NCBI RefSeq assembly: GCF_030864005.1 | Contig: NZ_CP132976.1 | Location: forward strand, 806,001-870,000 | Direction of reading: 5' to 3' | From: Achromobacter seleniivolatilans | GTDB lineage: Bacteria; Pseudomonadota; Gammaproteobacteria; Burkholderiales; Burkholderiaceae_B | DNA: 64,000 nt | Part shown: positions 55,421-63,378 of the stretch, piece by piece | Layout of the letters: each line of letters opens with the position of its first letter | Position numbering within the stretch: the first letter of the stretch is position 1 | Made by a program: the position numbers and the translations under genes | The notes under the pieces: model-generated | Told to the model about the DNA's origin: nothing | Seen by the model: only the letters and a program-made list of their open reading frames with translations | The model's database searches: none

Positions 55421-55422
55421 AC

Positions 55423-56415
55423 TTAGGGCAATGGAAAGCTCGGATAGATTTTCAAGTTACCTGCGCCGCCGTTAAAGAGAGCCGCTGCGGCGGGAATGTT
55501 CAGCGGTACGACCTGGAATTGGCCGTGGTTTGTTCCCTGTAAGTGCGTGATTTGGTTGCCTGTACGGGTTCTCATCTCTGTTTTTTGCCAATTGCCTTGC
55601 ACTACATGCCCATCCTGTGTGGCGCCATCGGTGCAAAAAGCCACGCCTCCGTCCCGCAAGTTCAACGACCCATCCTGAAGCTGCATTCCGCACGATGTCA
55701 CGAGTTGAATGTCCAGCTCTGGCGGCGCCATGGATGCGCTGATTCTCTGCGCCGCATGATCCAGGCAGATCTCCACCCCGATCGTCAATCCGTCCAGAAC
55801 AAAAATGCAATGTCCATCGTCGTTGCGCTTCTGCCATTCGGTGCTTCGAAGACCGGGAATCAACGGCGCCACTCTTTCCAGGTGTGCGGTGTATTCGTCT
55901 GCTAACGCGTAGTCTCTTGCCGTGGCGGACAACTGCTGCCATTGAATGAAGTCGATGGTGGACTTGAATTCCTTGATGACAAGCCGGCCTTGGTCCAGCG
56001 GGTACGTGGCGCCGCCTTTCTGTACGAGGCAATGGTTATAGACTTGGTTTTTGTCGGTTTCGGTGTCGAGGCTTGTTGACAGAATGGTGCCGAATACAAA
56101 GAGCCAATCCTGGAACGTATCGTCTCGAACCAACTGCTGCAATGACAGCACAATCTGCGATAAGCGCTCTACCGGATAGGCTCCGGCGTTACCACGGAAA
56201 AAGAACTCCGGCATCATGTAGATCGTCAGGCATGTCGGGTCAACGGGGACATGCTGCACGGCGGTTTGGATCGCCTCGTTCACCACTAGGCACCGCTGAT
56301 GGTAGTCGGCCTGCTGGTCGTTCAGGCCCATATAGGCCAGTTGGCCGGGCTGAATCTGGATGGGCTCGGCACACAAGCTGTGACCGATGAAGCGCACGCT
56401 TTGATAGGGGGGCAT
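55423..56415 (-). CDS. Nitrilase/carbon-nitrogen hydrolase-fold protein
   Basis: This 330-residue protein has the nitrilase superfamily Glu-Lys-Cys triad in order: E70 (MMPEFFFRG), K148 (RLVIKEFKS) and C217 (GVEICLDHA). It lacks a signal peptide. Such enzymes hydrolyse nitriles or amides or transfer acyl groups. It is the last gene of a three-gene unit with the two coiled-coil proteins upstream, 49 bp after the 580-residue gene. The ATG at 56415 has AAGGA about 8 nt upstream; a TTG start at 56445 is less likely. Local G+C is lower than that of its neighbours. Confidence 0.72.
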   Translation of the reverse strand: MPPYQSVRFIGHSLCAEPIQIQPGQLAYMGLNDQQADYHQRCLVVNEAIQTAVQHVPVDPTCLTIYMMPEFFFRGNAGAYPVERLSQIVLSLQQLVRDDTFQDWLFVFGTILSTSLDTETDKNQVYNHCLVQKGGATYPLDQGRLVIKEFKSTIDFIQWQQLSATARDYALADEYTAHLERVAPLIPGLRSTEWQKRNDDGHCIFVLDGLTIGVEICLDHAAQRISASMAPPELDIQLVTSCGMQLQDGSLNLRDGGVAFCTDGATQDGHVVQGNWQKTEMRTRTGNQITHLQGTNHGQFQVVPLNIPAAAALFNGGAGNLKIYPSFPLP

Positions 56416-56464
56416 GTACGTTGTCCTTGGATTGATGATGTGCAATGACCGTTTGTGCGGCTGG

Positions 56465-58207
56465 TCAGACGGTCAACGCATCAAGCCCCTGCGCCGCTTG
56501 CTTCGATATCTTTTGATTGATGGATTTGGCCAGTTGCGAGACAAGTTTTGCGGCTTCCGCCGGGTCATCAATCGAATTCCGGATGTGCTGGTTATTCAGC
56601 GTGCGAGATTGCTCGACGCTGACCGTGTACTGACGGGAAATTTCATATAGCGCAGCCCAAGAGCAAATGTGCTCCAAGTAGGACAGCATAAAAATCTGCG
56701 ATTTGTATTCCTCGATGCGCTCATCCTTGGACAGCGATTCCAGGTCTATCACCTGCTTGTCCAGGCTATTGATTCCAAGGCTTTCGCAAGCTGTCGCGAT
56801 TTGCCGCCAGAACAGCGCAGCATCATTCAAGGCCACGATTACCTGGCTGATTGCAAACATCGCTACCTGCAACGCTTTGACTGCAACTTCGGCGTTGTTT
56901 CCCACCAGTTCGGTGGCCGCCAACTGCCCGACCAATCCGCCCTTCTTCATTTGCAGGTCGTTGCGTTGCTGGTTGACGGCGCGTTCGGTGTCCATGAGCT
57001 TTTCAAGGGTGGACTGGGATTGCTCGGCGGCGCTAAATGACTGCTTGGCCATATTGTCGGTGCCCTCCGCCAGCTTCCGGGCAGAGTCGCTCAGGGCGCT
57101 GCAAGTGATGCTGGCCGAGTCCGATTGCTTTTTCAGATCCTGGATTTCCGTCTCCAGGCGCGAGACGATTTCAGTCTGGGCTTGAATCGTCGCTTGCTTG
57201 TCTGCAATCAGTTTGTCTTTGCCAAGCGGCTTCGCCGCATCTTTGTCCTTTTCTTTCGTGGCAGCCTCTGGCTGCGCTTGCAGCTCCTTGATTTCCTTCT
57301 CGCTAAGCGCGATGGTTTCTTTCGCGGATGAAAGCTGGCGGGTAAGGTCTTTCAGTGTATTGCTGATGACAGTGCGCTGCTTCTCCGCCGCTTGCCACTT
57401 CTCGGTTATTTGATTGAGTTCGGCGTTATCCAAAGTGCCGGTCTGTTTCTGCGCGACCAGCACCGACAAGGGGTTGCGTGCCTGCGCATAGGTTTGCAAG
57501 CCAGCTGCGGCGACGCCGCTCACCAATGAAATGATGCTCAGGGCAAAGCCGCGCTTCTTGTCGGCCGACAGCTCTTTCTCGGCCTTGGCCTGTGCCGCGT
57601 TGTTCTTCTCAAGCTGCTGGGCAAGGTCCTCTATCGTGACTCGGCAGCCCTCCAGCTCGCCCTTCAGTTTCTGTATGTCTTGCAAAGCTTGACGGCGCTT
57701 CTCCTCTTCTGACGCATGGGCCATGGCAGCTTCACTTTTTGCCTCGGCGGATTTGCTTTGCAAGTCGAGAAATTGATCGGACAATTTTTCCGAAGCGGCC
57801 GACATTCTCAAGGCCTGTTCCGCGCAATGCGCCAATTTCGCGATGGCCACGCGGTCTCTACCCTGGATCAGGTAGGCATAGGCAGCGTCAAGCAGCTTCA
57901 GCGTTTGCTGGCAACTGTCCTGAAGCGTCATCATGGTTTCGTTGGCCAATACGCACAACTTGCCGAATTCGCTTTGCAGATCAATGACCTTGGTCTTCAC
58001 CACGCCAGAGTTGGCGGCCGTGGCGCCTATATAGGCCAGCCGGTACATATCCACGCACAGATCCAGATTGTTGATCACGGTATCCAGGCGCAGTGTGCCC
58101 AGGATTTCCTTTTGCTTTTGCACGACCAGCACGTCGGCGGCAGAAGGGCGTTCGTTCAGAACGTATGTGCGGTTATCAACGATGAGGACTTCGTATTCGG
58201 TTGCCAT
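56465..58207 (-). CDS. 580-residue coiled-coil protein with central hydrophobic hairpin
   Basis: I do not recognise this protein as a named family. It has a globular N-terminus to about residue 150, a long helical coiled coil (about 155-217), a single hydrophobic segment at 220-239 (FALSIISLVSGVAAAGLQ), a second coiled-coil arm (about 260-420) with a Lys/Glu-rich linker at 315-335, and a C-terminal helical domain. The C-terminus shares the motif N-D-x-A-x-F-x3-A-T-x-C-E-S (461-476) with the 314-residue neighbour. A hydrophobic hairpin between helical arms is the layout of ClyA/XaxAB/Hbl-type alpha-pore-forming toxins. GGAG lies 8 nt before the ATG. Confidence 0.7.
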   Translation of the reverse strand: MATEYEVLIVDNRTYVLNERPSAADVLVVQKQKEILGTLRLDTVINNLDLCVDMYRLAYIGATAANSGVVKTKVIDLQSEFGKLCVLANETMMTLQDSCQQTLKLLDAAYAYLIQGRDRVAIAKLAHCAEQALRMSAASEKLSDQFLDLQSKSAEAKSEAAMAHASEEEKRRQALQDIQKLKGELEGCRVTIEDLAQQLEKNNAAQAKAEKELSADKKRGFALSIISLVSGVAAAGLQTYAQARNPLSVLVAQKQTGTLDNAELNQITEKWQAAEKQRTVISNTLKDLTRQLSSAKETIALSEKEIKELQAQPEAATKEKDKDAAKPLGKDKLIADKQATIQAQTEIVSRLETEIQDLKKQSDSASITCSALSDSARKLAEGTDNMAKQSFSAAEQSQSTLEKLMDTERAVNQQRNDLQMKKGGLVGQLAATELVGNNAEVAVKALQVAMFAISQVIVALNDAALFWRQIATACESLGINSLDKQVIDLESLSKDERIEEYKSQIFMLSYLEHICSWAALYEISRQYTVSVEQSRTLNNQHIRNSIDDPAEAAKLVSQLAKSINQKISKQAAQGLDALTV

Positions 58208-58326
58208 GAGGCTTCTCCGTGGTTGACGCTGAAAGTTCAATGCACAAGATGTCCCGCGCGCCTGTGGCGCGAGATGGTAGCGGCGAGGCGGCTTTCGCCC
58301 TGACGCGCAAAAAGAGGGGGGGAAGA

Positions 58327-59271
58327 TCAGGCCGGGCTGGCCTCAAGCGCGTGATATGCCGAGATGACCATCTGGTCGAATCGGGTCACGGCGCTTAGTA
58401 GCGACAGCCGTTCAATACGGGTGCTTTCGAAGTAGTCGATGACGGGGGTGTCATCGTCCAGCAACAGGATGATTTCGCGGACATCGTCTATGTCGTAGGC
58501 GACGCTTTCACAACGGGTGGCTGCCCGCGCGTAGAAATTCGCAACATCGTTGAAGAACACGAGTTGGACCTGCATGTATTGCTTGACGTCGGTCAGCGAC
58601 TGCTTGACCAGACCCAGCTGATCAAGCTCGGTTTGCAGCGTCTGGCGCCGTGTCTCCAGCTTTTCCAATGCAAGTTTCAACGCAGCGCTGTCTTTCGCCA
58701 GATCGGCAAGTTCGCGTTCAAGCCCGTTCTGTTGATCACGGGCCAGATGCAATACGCGTTTAAGCGCGTCAATGGCCGCGTTGATTGCGTCCAATGCGGC
58801 GTAGAAGCCTCGCTTGAGCCATTTCCAAATGGGGATATTGGAACTTCGCTTAGCCGCCTTTTCGCGTTCCTTTGCTTCAAGGTCCAGCCGGGCTTTTTCA
58901 ATCTGCATTTCAAGGGCGTGAAGCGCTTGCAGCTTGTCTGCCAACACCTTTTCCAGCTGTTGCCGGTTGGCCTGCACGTCTCGTTTTTGGGCCGTTAAAG
59001 ACCTGATGCTGGACTCGGTATCCGTCATCAGGTCGATCAAACCCTTGATCATGTGCTGTATCACGCCCTGAGTGGCCAGAGCGGCTCCCTTTGTGAAGCC
59101 GCTCAGCACTTTCATGGACTCGATGTTTTTCTTGAGCGCCGCGATTGCAGTCTGAGCTGACAGCACATCGTTGGCTTGCAGATGCGCTATCAGGGAGTCG
59201 TAGTCTCGTTGAATCGTGCGGACGCCGATATCAAGAGTCTGGTTGCCGTTCGAGCTGATCTGATCCTGCAT
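58327..59271 (-). CDS. 314-residue coiled-coil protein, probable paralogue of the 580-residue gene
   Basis: This helical protein has coiled-coil arms at about 85-145 and 175-235 around a Trp/Leu-rich amphipathic segment at 146-172 (PIWKWLKRGFYAALDAI). Its C-terminal domain carries NDVANFYARAATRCES at 241-256, matching NDAALFWRQIATACES in the next gene. No signal peptide is present. It is the first gene of the three-gene unit; GGGAGAC precedes the ATG. The 119-bp gap to the next gene contains no gene. The partner-like relationship suggests two subunits of one complex. Confidence 0.7.
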   Translation of the reverse strand: MQDQISSNGNQTLDIGVRTIQRDYDSLIAHLQANDVLSAQTAIAALKKNIESMKVLSGFTKGAALATQGVIQHMIKGLIDLMTDTESSIRSLTAQKRDVQANRQQLEKVLADKLQALHALEMQIEKARLDLEAKEREKAAKRSSNIPIWKWLKRGFYAALDAINAAIDALKRVLHLARDQQNGLERELADLAKDSAALKLALEKLETRRQTLQTELDQLGLVKQSLTDVKQYMQVQLVFFNDVANFYARAATRCESVAYDIDDVREIILLLDDDTPVIDYFESTRIERLSLLSAVTRFDQMVISAYHALEASPA

Positions 59272-59345
59272 GCCGTCTCCCGAGTGCCCCCAGCTACATT
59301 GGGGCGTGTTGGAACTTGCTGCAGACTAGGCTTTGGCGGCAAACC

Positions 59346-59384
59346 TGAACATCACTGAAATTGGTGCTTTTCACGTGATGTTCA
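59346..59384. promoter_or_regulatory. Inverted repeat upstream of the coiled-coil operon
   Basis: TGAACATCAC (59346-59355) and GTGATGTTCA (59375-59384) are perfect 10-bp arms with a 19-bp spacer, between the murA-like stop (59399) and the operon start (59271). It could be an operator for the operon or a weak terminator of the upstream gene. Confidence 0.5.
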
Positions 59385-59398
59385 AAAAGCGAACGGCT

Positions 59399-60700
59399 TT
59401 ACTCTTCGGTTTCCCACTCCACCTGCACACCCAGGCTGCGCAGGTTTTCCACAAACTGCGGATGCGCGCGGCGGATCGGTGTGGCGTTGCGGATTTCAGA
59501 GCGGCCCTTGATGCTGCTGGCCACCATGAACAACGCGATCGCGACACGGATGATGTAGGGGCTTTCCACCACGGCAGGCGTCAGCGGATTGCCGCCAAAC
59601 GTCACCACGCGGTGCGGGTCCGACGAGAACACGTGCGCACCGAACTTCGACAACTCGCCCGTCCAGCCCAGCGCGCCGTCATAGACTTTGTTCCAGAACA
59701 TCGCATTGCCCTCGGCGCACACGCCCAGCGCAATAAAGATCGGCAACAGGTCCACCGGAAAATACGGCCACGGCGCAGCCTCGACCTTCGTCAACACGTT
59801 GCTGGTGAAGGGCGTCTGCACTTTCAGCGGACCCGAACGCAGTGCGCGCGACCAGCCGTCCTTGTGTTCGATCTGCACGCCAAACTTGGCAAAGGTGCGG
59901 TCGATCAGCGGGAAATTACCCGGCGTGCTGTTGCGCACGATGACGTCGCCGCCCGTGATCGCGCCCAGCGCCAGGAAGGTCGTGATTTCGTGGAAGTCTT
60001 CTTCAAATGTGAACTCGCCGCCGCCCAGGCGCGCGCCGCCGCGCACCGTCAGGCGCGATGTGCCAATGCCATCAATATCGGCGCCCATCATCGCCATGAA
60101 GCGGCAGAATTCCTGCACGTGCGGTTCGGACGCGGCATTGGTCAGCGTGGACTCGCCCTCGGCCGCCGCCGCGCACAGCACGAAGTTCTCGGTCGTGGTG
60201 ACGGACGCATAGTCCAGCCAGTGGTGCGTAGGCTTGAGCGGGCCGCTGCTGCGTACCAGCAGTGAGCCGCTGGCGCGTTCCACTTCGCCGCCGAACGAGC
60301 GGAAGATGTCCACGTGCGGATCGATCTCGCGCACGCCCAGCGTGCAACCCTTGACGTTATCTTCCAGCCGCGCCACGCCAAAGCGCGCCAAGAGCGGCGG
60401 CACCAGCATGATCGACGAGCGCATTTCCTCTGGCAGCCGGTGCGTCGCGGCGTCAAAGGCCGTGTCGCGGTGGTGCAGGTGCAACGTGCGGGTGGTTTCG
60501 TCCAGTTGAACGCGGCTGCCCAGCGTACGGAAAATGTCCAGAATCTTGCGGACATCGGTAATGTCCGGCACCCCGTGCAGTTGCAACGGCTGATCGGTTA
60601 GCAGCGTGGCGCACAGAATGGGAAGCACGGCGTTTTTATTGGCCGAAGGAATAACGCGGCCGCGCAAAGGCGTGCCACCGTGGACGATGAGATTGGACAT
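59399..60700 (-). CDS. MurA-like UDP-GlcNAc enolpyruvyl transferase (paralogue)
   Basis: This 433-residue enzyme of the EPSP synthase fold resembles MurA, which transfers enolpyruvate to UDP-GlcNAc in peptidoglycan synthesis. The active-site Lys (SANKNAVLPIL) and the loop Cys (KGCTLGVREIDPH, matching GGCTIGARPVDLH) are kept, so it may be active. The sequence is nonetheless divergent from standard MurA (for example MRSSIMLVPPLLARFG). It is not in a his/mla gene setting as the main murA usually is, so it is probably a second copy. Start 60700 is taken because homologues begin near MSNLIVHGG. Confidence 0.82.
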   Translation of the reverse strand: MSNLIVHGGTPLRGRVIPSANKNAVLPILCATLLTDQPLQLHGVPDITDVRKILDIFRTLGSRVQLDETTRTLHLHHRDTAFDAATHRLPEEMRSSIMLVPPLLARFGVARLEDNVKGCTLGVREIDPHVDIFRSFGGEVERASGSLLVRSSGPLKPTHHWLDYASVTTTENFVLCAAAAEGESTLTNAASEPHVQEFCRFMAMMGADIDGIGTSRLTVRGGARLGGGEFTFEEDFHEITTFLALGAITGGDVIVRNSTPGNFPLIDRTFAKFGVQIEHKDGWSRALRSGPLKVQTPFTSNVLTKVEAAPWPYFPVDLLPIFIALGVCAEGNAMFWNKVYDGALGWTGELSKFGAHVFSSDPHRVVTFGGNPLTPAVVESPYIIRVAIALFMVASSIKGRSEIRNATPIRRAHPQFVENLRSLGVQVEWETEE

Positions 60701-60847
60701 GGGGAGAGGGCGGCCGGGATAGAAAAAGAAGGAAAGCGCCCGGAATTGTACCGGCGTCGCGCCAGGCAGATGGGGGACGGAGTATTTCAAACGTATCAAA
60801 ACCGCACGAGACCGCAGCTTGAGTCGCCCAGCCCCCCCGGCGGTGCA

Positions 60848-61582
60848 TTACTTCGCGTGCCCGATCAGCGTCAGAAAAAACGTTTTTCGCAATGTGAATC
60901 CCAGCCGTTCATATAAGGCGATCGCATTGTGATTGGTGCTGAGCACATGCAGAAACGGCGTCTCGCCTCGTTGCAGGATGCGGGCGTGCAGCTGCGAAAT
61001 CAGCCGCCCGGCAATGCCTTTACCGCGCCAGTCTTGATCCACACAGACTGCGCTGATCTCCACGTATCCCGCTGGGTGCATCCGTTCGCCCGCCATGGCG
61101 ACCAGCCGACCTTGATCCCGGATGCCAATGTAGCGGCCCATCTCGCGGGTGCGAGCGCAGAACGGACCGGGTTTGGTTTTTTGGGCCAGATCAAGCATGT
61201 CTTGCGCATCGGCCAGCGTCAGCGTCATGGAGTCAGGGTGCTTCAGATCGGCCGGCGCAAGCGTCCTGGCGTCAGGCCTGTTCACATTTGCGAGCGCCTG
61301 GCCACCGGCCATCATTTGATGGATGACGCCCACTGATTGCGTTCCAAATTGGGGGCCGGGGGCGGCAGGCGCCTCAGACAGCAGGGCGACTTGCTCGCCC
61401 GGTAGCAGCAGCCGTCCAAGCGCCTGCCAGGCATCCGGGGTATGCGTTTCCAATGCCGCGAACGGAGCCACATCGGACGGATAACGGCAAGCCAGGCCAT
61501 CGCCCTGCCGCAGATGAGTCTGCGCGGTGGAAAGCGCTGTCCACACGGGATTGTCGAGAGGATGGGGAAGAGCGGATTTCAT
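60848..61582 (-). CDS. GNAT family N-acetyltransferase
   Basis: This 244-residue protein has its GNAT domain in the C-terminal half: the acetyl-CoA loop DWRGKGIAGRLISQLH and the final FLHVLSTNHNAIALYERLGFTLRKTF. The N-terminal about 110 residues are a variable domain seen in a subset of GNATs. The acceptor is unknown. The start at 61582 has AGGAA 6 nt upstream; 61606 is an alternative. It is divergent from the GlxA-type regulator. Confidence 0.88.
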   Translation of the reverse strand: MKSALPHPLDNPVWTALSTAQTHLRQGDGLACRYPSDVAPFAALETHTPDAWQALGRLLLPGEQVALLSEAPAAPGPQFGTQSVGVIHQMMAGGQALANVNRPDARTLAPADLKHPDSMTLTLADAQDMLDLAQKTKPGPFCARTREMGRYIGIRDQGRLVAMAGERMHPAGYVEISAVCVDQDWRGKGIAGRLISQLHARILQRGETPFLHVLSTNHNAIALYERLGFTLRKTFFLTLIGHAK

Positions 61583-61686
61583 ACTGGTTCCTGTCGTTAA
61601 CGCCAAATGCGTCCAAGCCCCTAATGTAGACAGGAATCAGCGGCCGCTCTATTGTCGTAAATGACATTTATGGAGTCATTTCCGCC

Positions 61687-62649
61687 ATGAGATTAACCGT
61701 ATTGGCGCTGGACGGCTGTTTCGATACCGGCTTGTCCGCGATTCTTGACGCGTTCACCACTGCCAACGAACTGGCCGCGCTTGAGGGCTCCGCCGCCAGC
61801 CCGCCGTTTGACATCAAGGTGATCGGGATGCGCCGCGACGTGCGCACCGGGCTGGGCTTGCGTGTGCCCGTCGAACCCGCCAGTGCCATGGGTAAGCCGG
61901 ATTGGCTGGTCTTGCCCGCTATTGCCACCAAAATGCCGGAACAATTGCTGCCAGCGCTGGCGCGGCGCGACGTAGCCGACGCCATGGAATTGATGCGTCA
62001 AAGCCATGCCGAAGGCGTGAAGATCGCTGCGGCGTGCATCGGCACATTCGTGCTGGCGGAATCGGGGCTGTTGAATGGTCAAGAGGCCACAACGTCATGG
62101 TGGCTGGCGCCGCTGTTTCGGCAACGCTATCCGCAGGTCAGGCTGGACAGCGGGCGCATGATGGTGCCCTCTGGTGATTTCACCACCGCAGGCGCCGCCA
62201 TGGGACATTTGGACTTGGCGTTGTGGCTCTTGAATCAAGCCAGTCCCGCGCTGGCGTCGGTCGTTGTCCGCTATCTGCTGGTGGATGCCCGGCCGTCTCA
62301 GGCGCCCTACATGATTCCAGACCATCTGGCGCGGGCCGACCCCTTGGTTGAACGCTTTGAACGCTGGGCCAGAAGCCGGCTGGCCCAAGGCTTTTCACTG
62401 GATGCGGCGGCAGAGGCCCTGGCGACCAGCACCCGCACCTTGCAGCGCCGGATTGAAGCCGTGCTGGGCAAGTCTCCGCTGTCTTACTTCCAGGACCTGC
62501 GTGTTGAGCGGGCCGTGCATCTGCTACGCACTACCCGGCTCAACATCGAGGCCATTGCCGCACAAGTCGGTTATGCCGACGGCGCAACGCTACGCACCTT
62601 GCTGCGCCGCCGTTTGGGGCGCGGCGTGCGGGAATTGCGCGGCGCTTAA
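61687..62649 (+). CDS. GlxA family AraC-type transcriptional regulator
   Basis: This regulator of 320 residues has an N-terminal DJ-1/PfpI-like (class I glutamine amidotransferase-like) sensor domain (VLALDGCFDTGLSAILDAF) to about residue 190 and a C-terminal AraC DNA-binding domain with two helix-turn-helices (SLDAAAEALATSTRTLQRRI and LNIEAIAAQVGYADGATLRTLLRR). Such proteins often control amine, betaine or nitrogen compound use. It is divergent from the GNAT gene and converges on the gene at 62700. Confidence 0.92.
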   Translation: MRLTVLALDGCFDTGLSAILDAFTTANELAALEGSAASPPFDIKVIGMRRDVRTGLGLRVPVEPASAMGKPDWLVLPAIATKMPEQLLPALARRDVADAMELMRQSHAEGVKIAAACIGTFVLAESGLLNGQEATTSWWLAPLFRQRYPQVRLDSGRMMVPSGDFTTAGAAMGHLDLALWLLNQASPALASVVVRYLLVDARPSQAPYMIPDHLARADPLVERFERWARSRLAQGFSLDAAAEALATSTRTLQRRIEAVLGKSPLSYFQDLRVERAVHLLRTTRLNIEAIAAQVGYADGATLRTLLRRRLGRGVRELRGA

Positions 62650-62699
62650 AACCGTGTTGCGGTTTTTGCGCCCTGTACGGCTCATGCGGCTTATTCGGC

Positions 62700-63245
62700 T
62701 TACGCATTCCGCCGCAGTTTCACCCCAGGAAAATCCACCGGCACGGCAAAGGCCACGTTCACATAGTTCGTGAACAGATTCAGTGCAACATGCGCCAAGA
62801 TTTCAACAATCTTTTCATCATTGAAGCCCGCGGCGCGTATGGCCTGCACGTCTGCGTCGCTGACCTGGCCGCGCGCTTCCACCAGTTGCAGCGCAAAGCG
62901 CAATGCCGCCGCCGTTTTGGGGTCCGCAGCGCTGCCCGCTTGGGCAGCCGACATTTCTTCGGCGCTGGCCCCGGCTTTGCGGCCCAACGCCGTATGGGCT
63001 GCCAGGCAGTATTCGCACGCATTGCGGTCGGCAACGGCCACCGCGATCTGCTCGCCCAGCTTGGGTGCAATCACGCCACCGCCCAAGGCGCCAAACGCGC
63101 CCCACATGCTTTTCAGCGCGGCGGGCGAATTGGCGACGGCCTTGAACATATTGGGCGTGGCGCCAAAGGCGCCGTGGATCTGAGTCAGCAGCGCTTGACG
63201 GTCGGCAGTGGTGTTGCTGGAATCGATAAGGGAAATTCGCGACAT
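62700..63245 (-). CDS. Carboxymuconolactone decarboxylase / AhpD-family protein
   Basis: This all-helical protein of 181 residues carries the AhpD-type CxxC...H motif (ACEYCLAAH; C77, C80, H84), so a peroxidase or thiol-redox function is likelier than decarboxylation. AGGAG lies 8 nt before the ATG at 63245; a frame to 63293 was rejected for lack of a ribosome site. It is divergent from the AraC-type gene at 63379, whose product probably controls it. Confidence 0.92.
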   Translation of the reverse strand: MSRISLIDSSNTTADRQALLTQIHGAFGATPNMFKAVANSPAALKSMWGAFGALGGGVIAPKLGEQIAVAVADRNACEYCLAAHTALGRKAGASAEEMSAAQAGSAADPKTAAALRFALQLVEARGQVSDADVQAIRAAGFNDEKIVEILAHVALNLFTNYVNVAFAVPVDFPGVKLRRNA

Positions 63246-63316
63246 GGTGACGGCTCCTGAAAGTAGGACGTTCGTTGAAAAGACATACGCCAAAGGCGGC
63301 TAGTGATTGGAATCGT

Positions 63317-63329
63317 ACGTACAATACGT
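63317..63329. promoter_or_regulatory. Dyad and -10-like sequence in the AhpD/AraC promoter
   Basis: ACGTA-CAA-TACGT is a perfect inverted repeat that contains TACAAT, a good -10 hexamer for the AraC gene at 63379. A regulator bound here would block that promoter. Confidence 0.45.
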
Positions 63330-63378
63330 GGATGCAAGGTGCGATAACGTCCAATAAACATGTCCATTCGTCCAAGTC

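Noticed and set aside
55383..59384. Inverted repeats at 55383-55420 and 59346-59384 as ends of a transposon
   Set aside because: The two repeats have different sequences, no transposase lies between them and I saw no target-site duplication.
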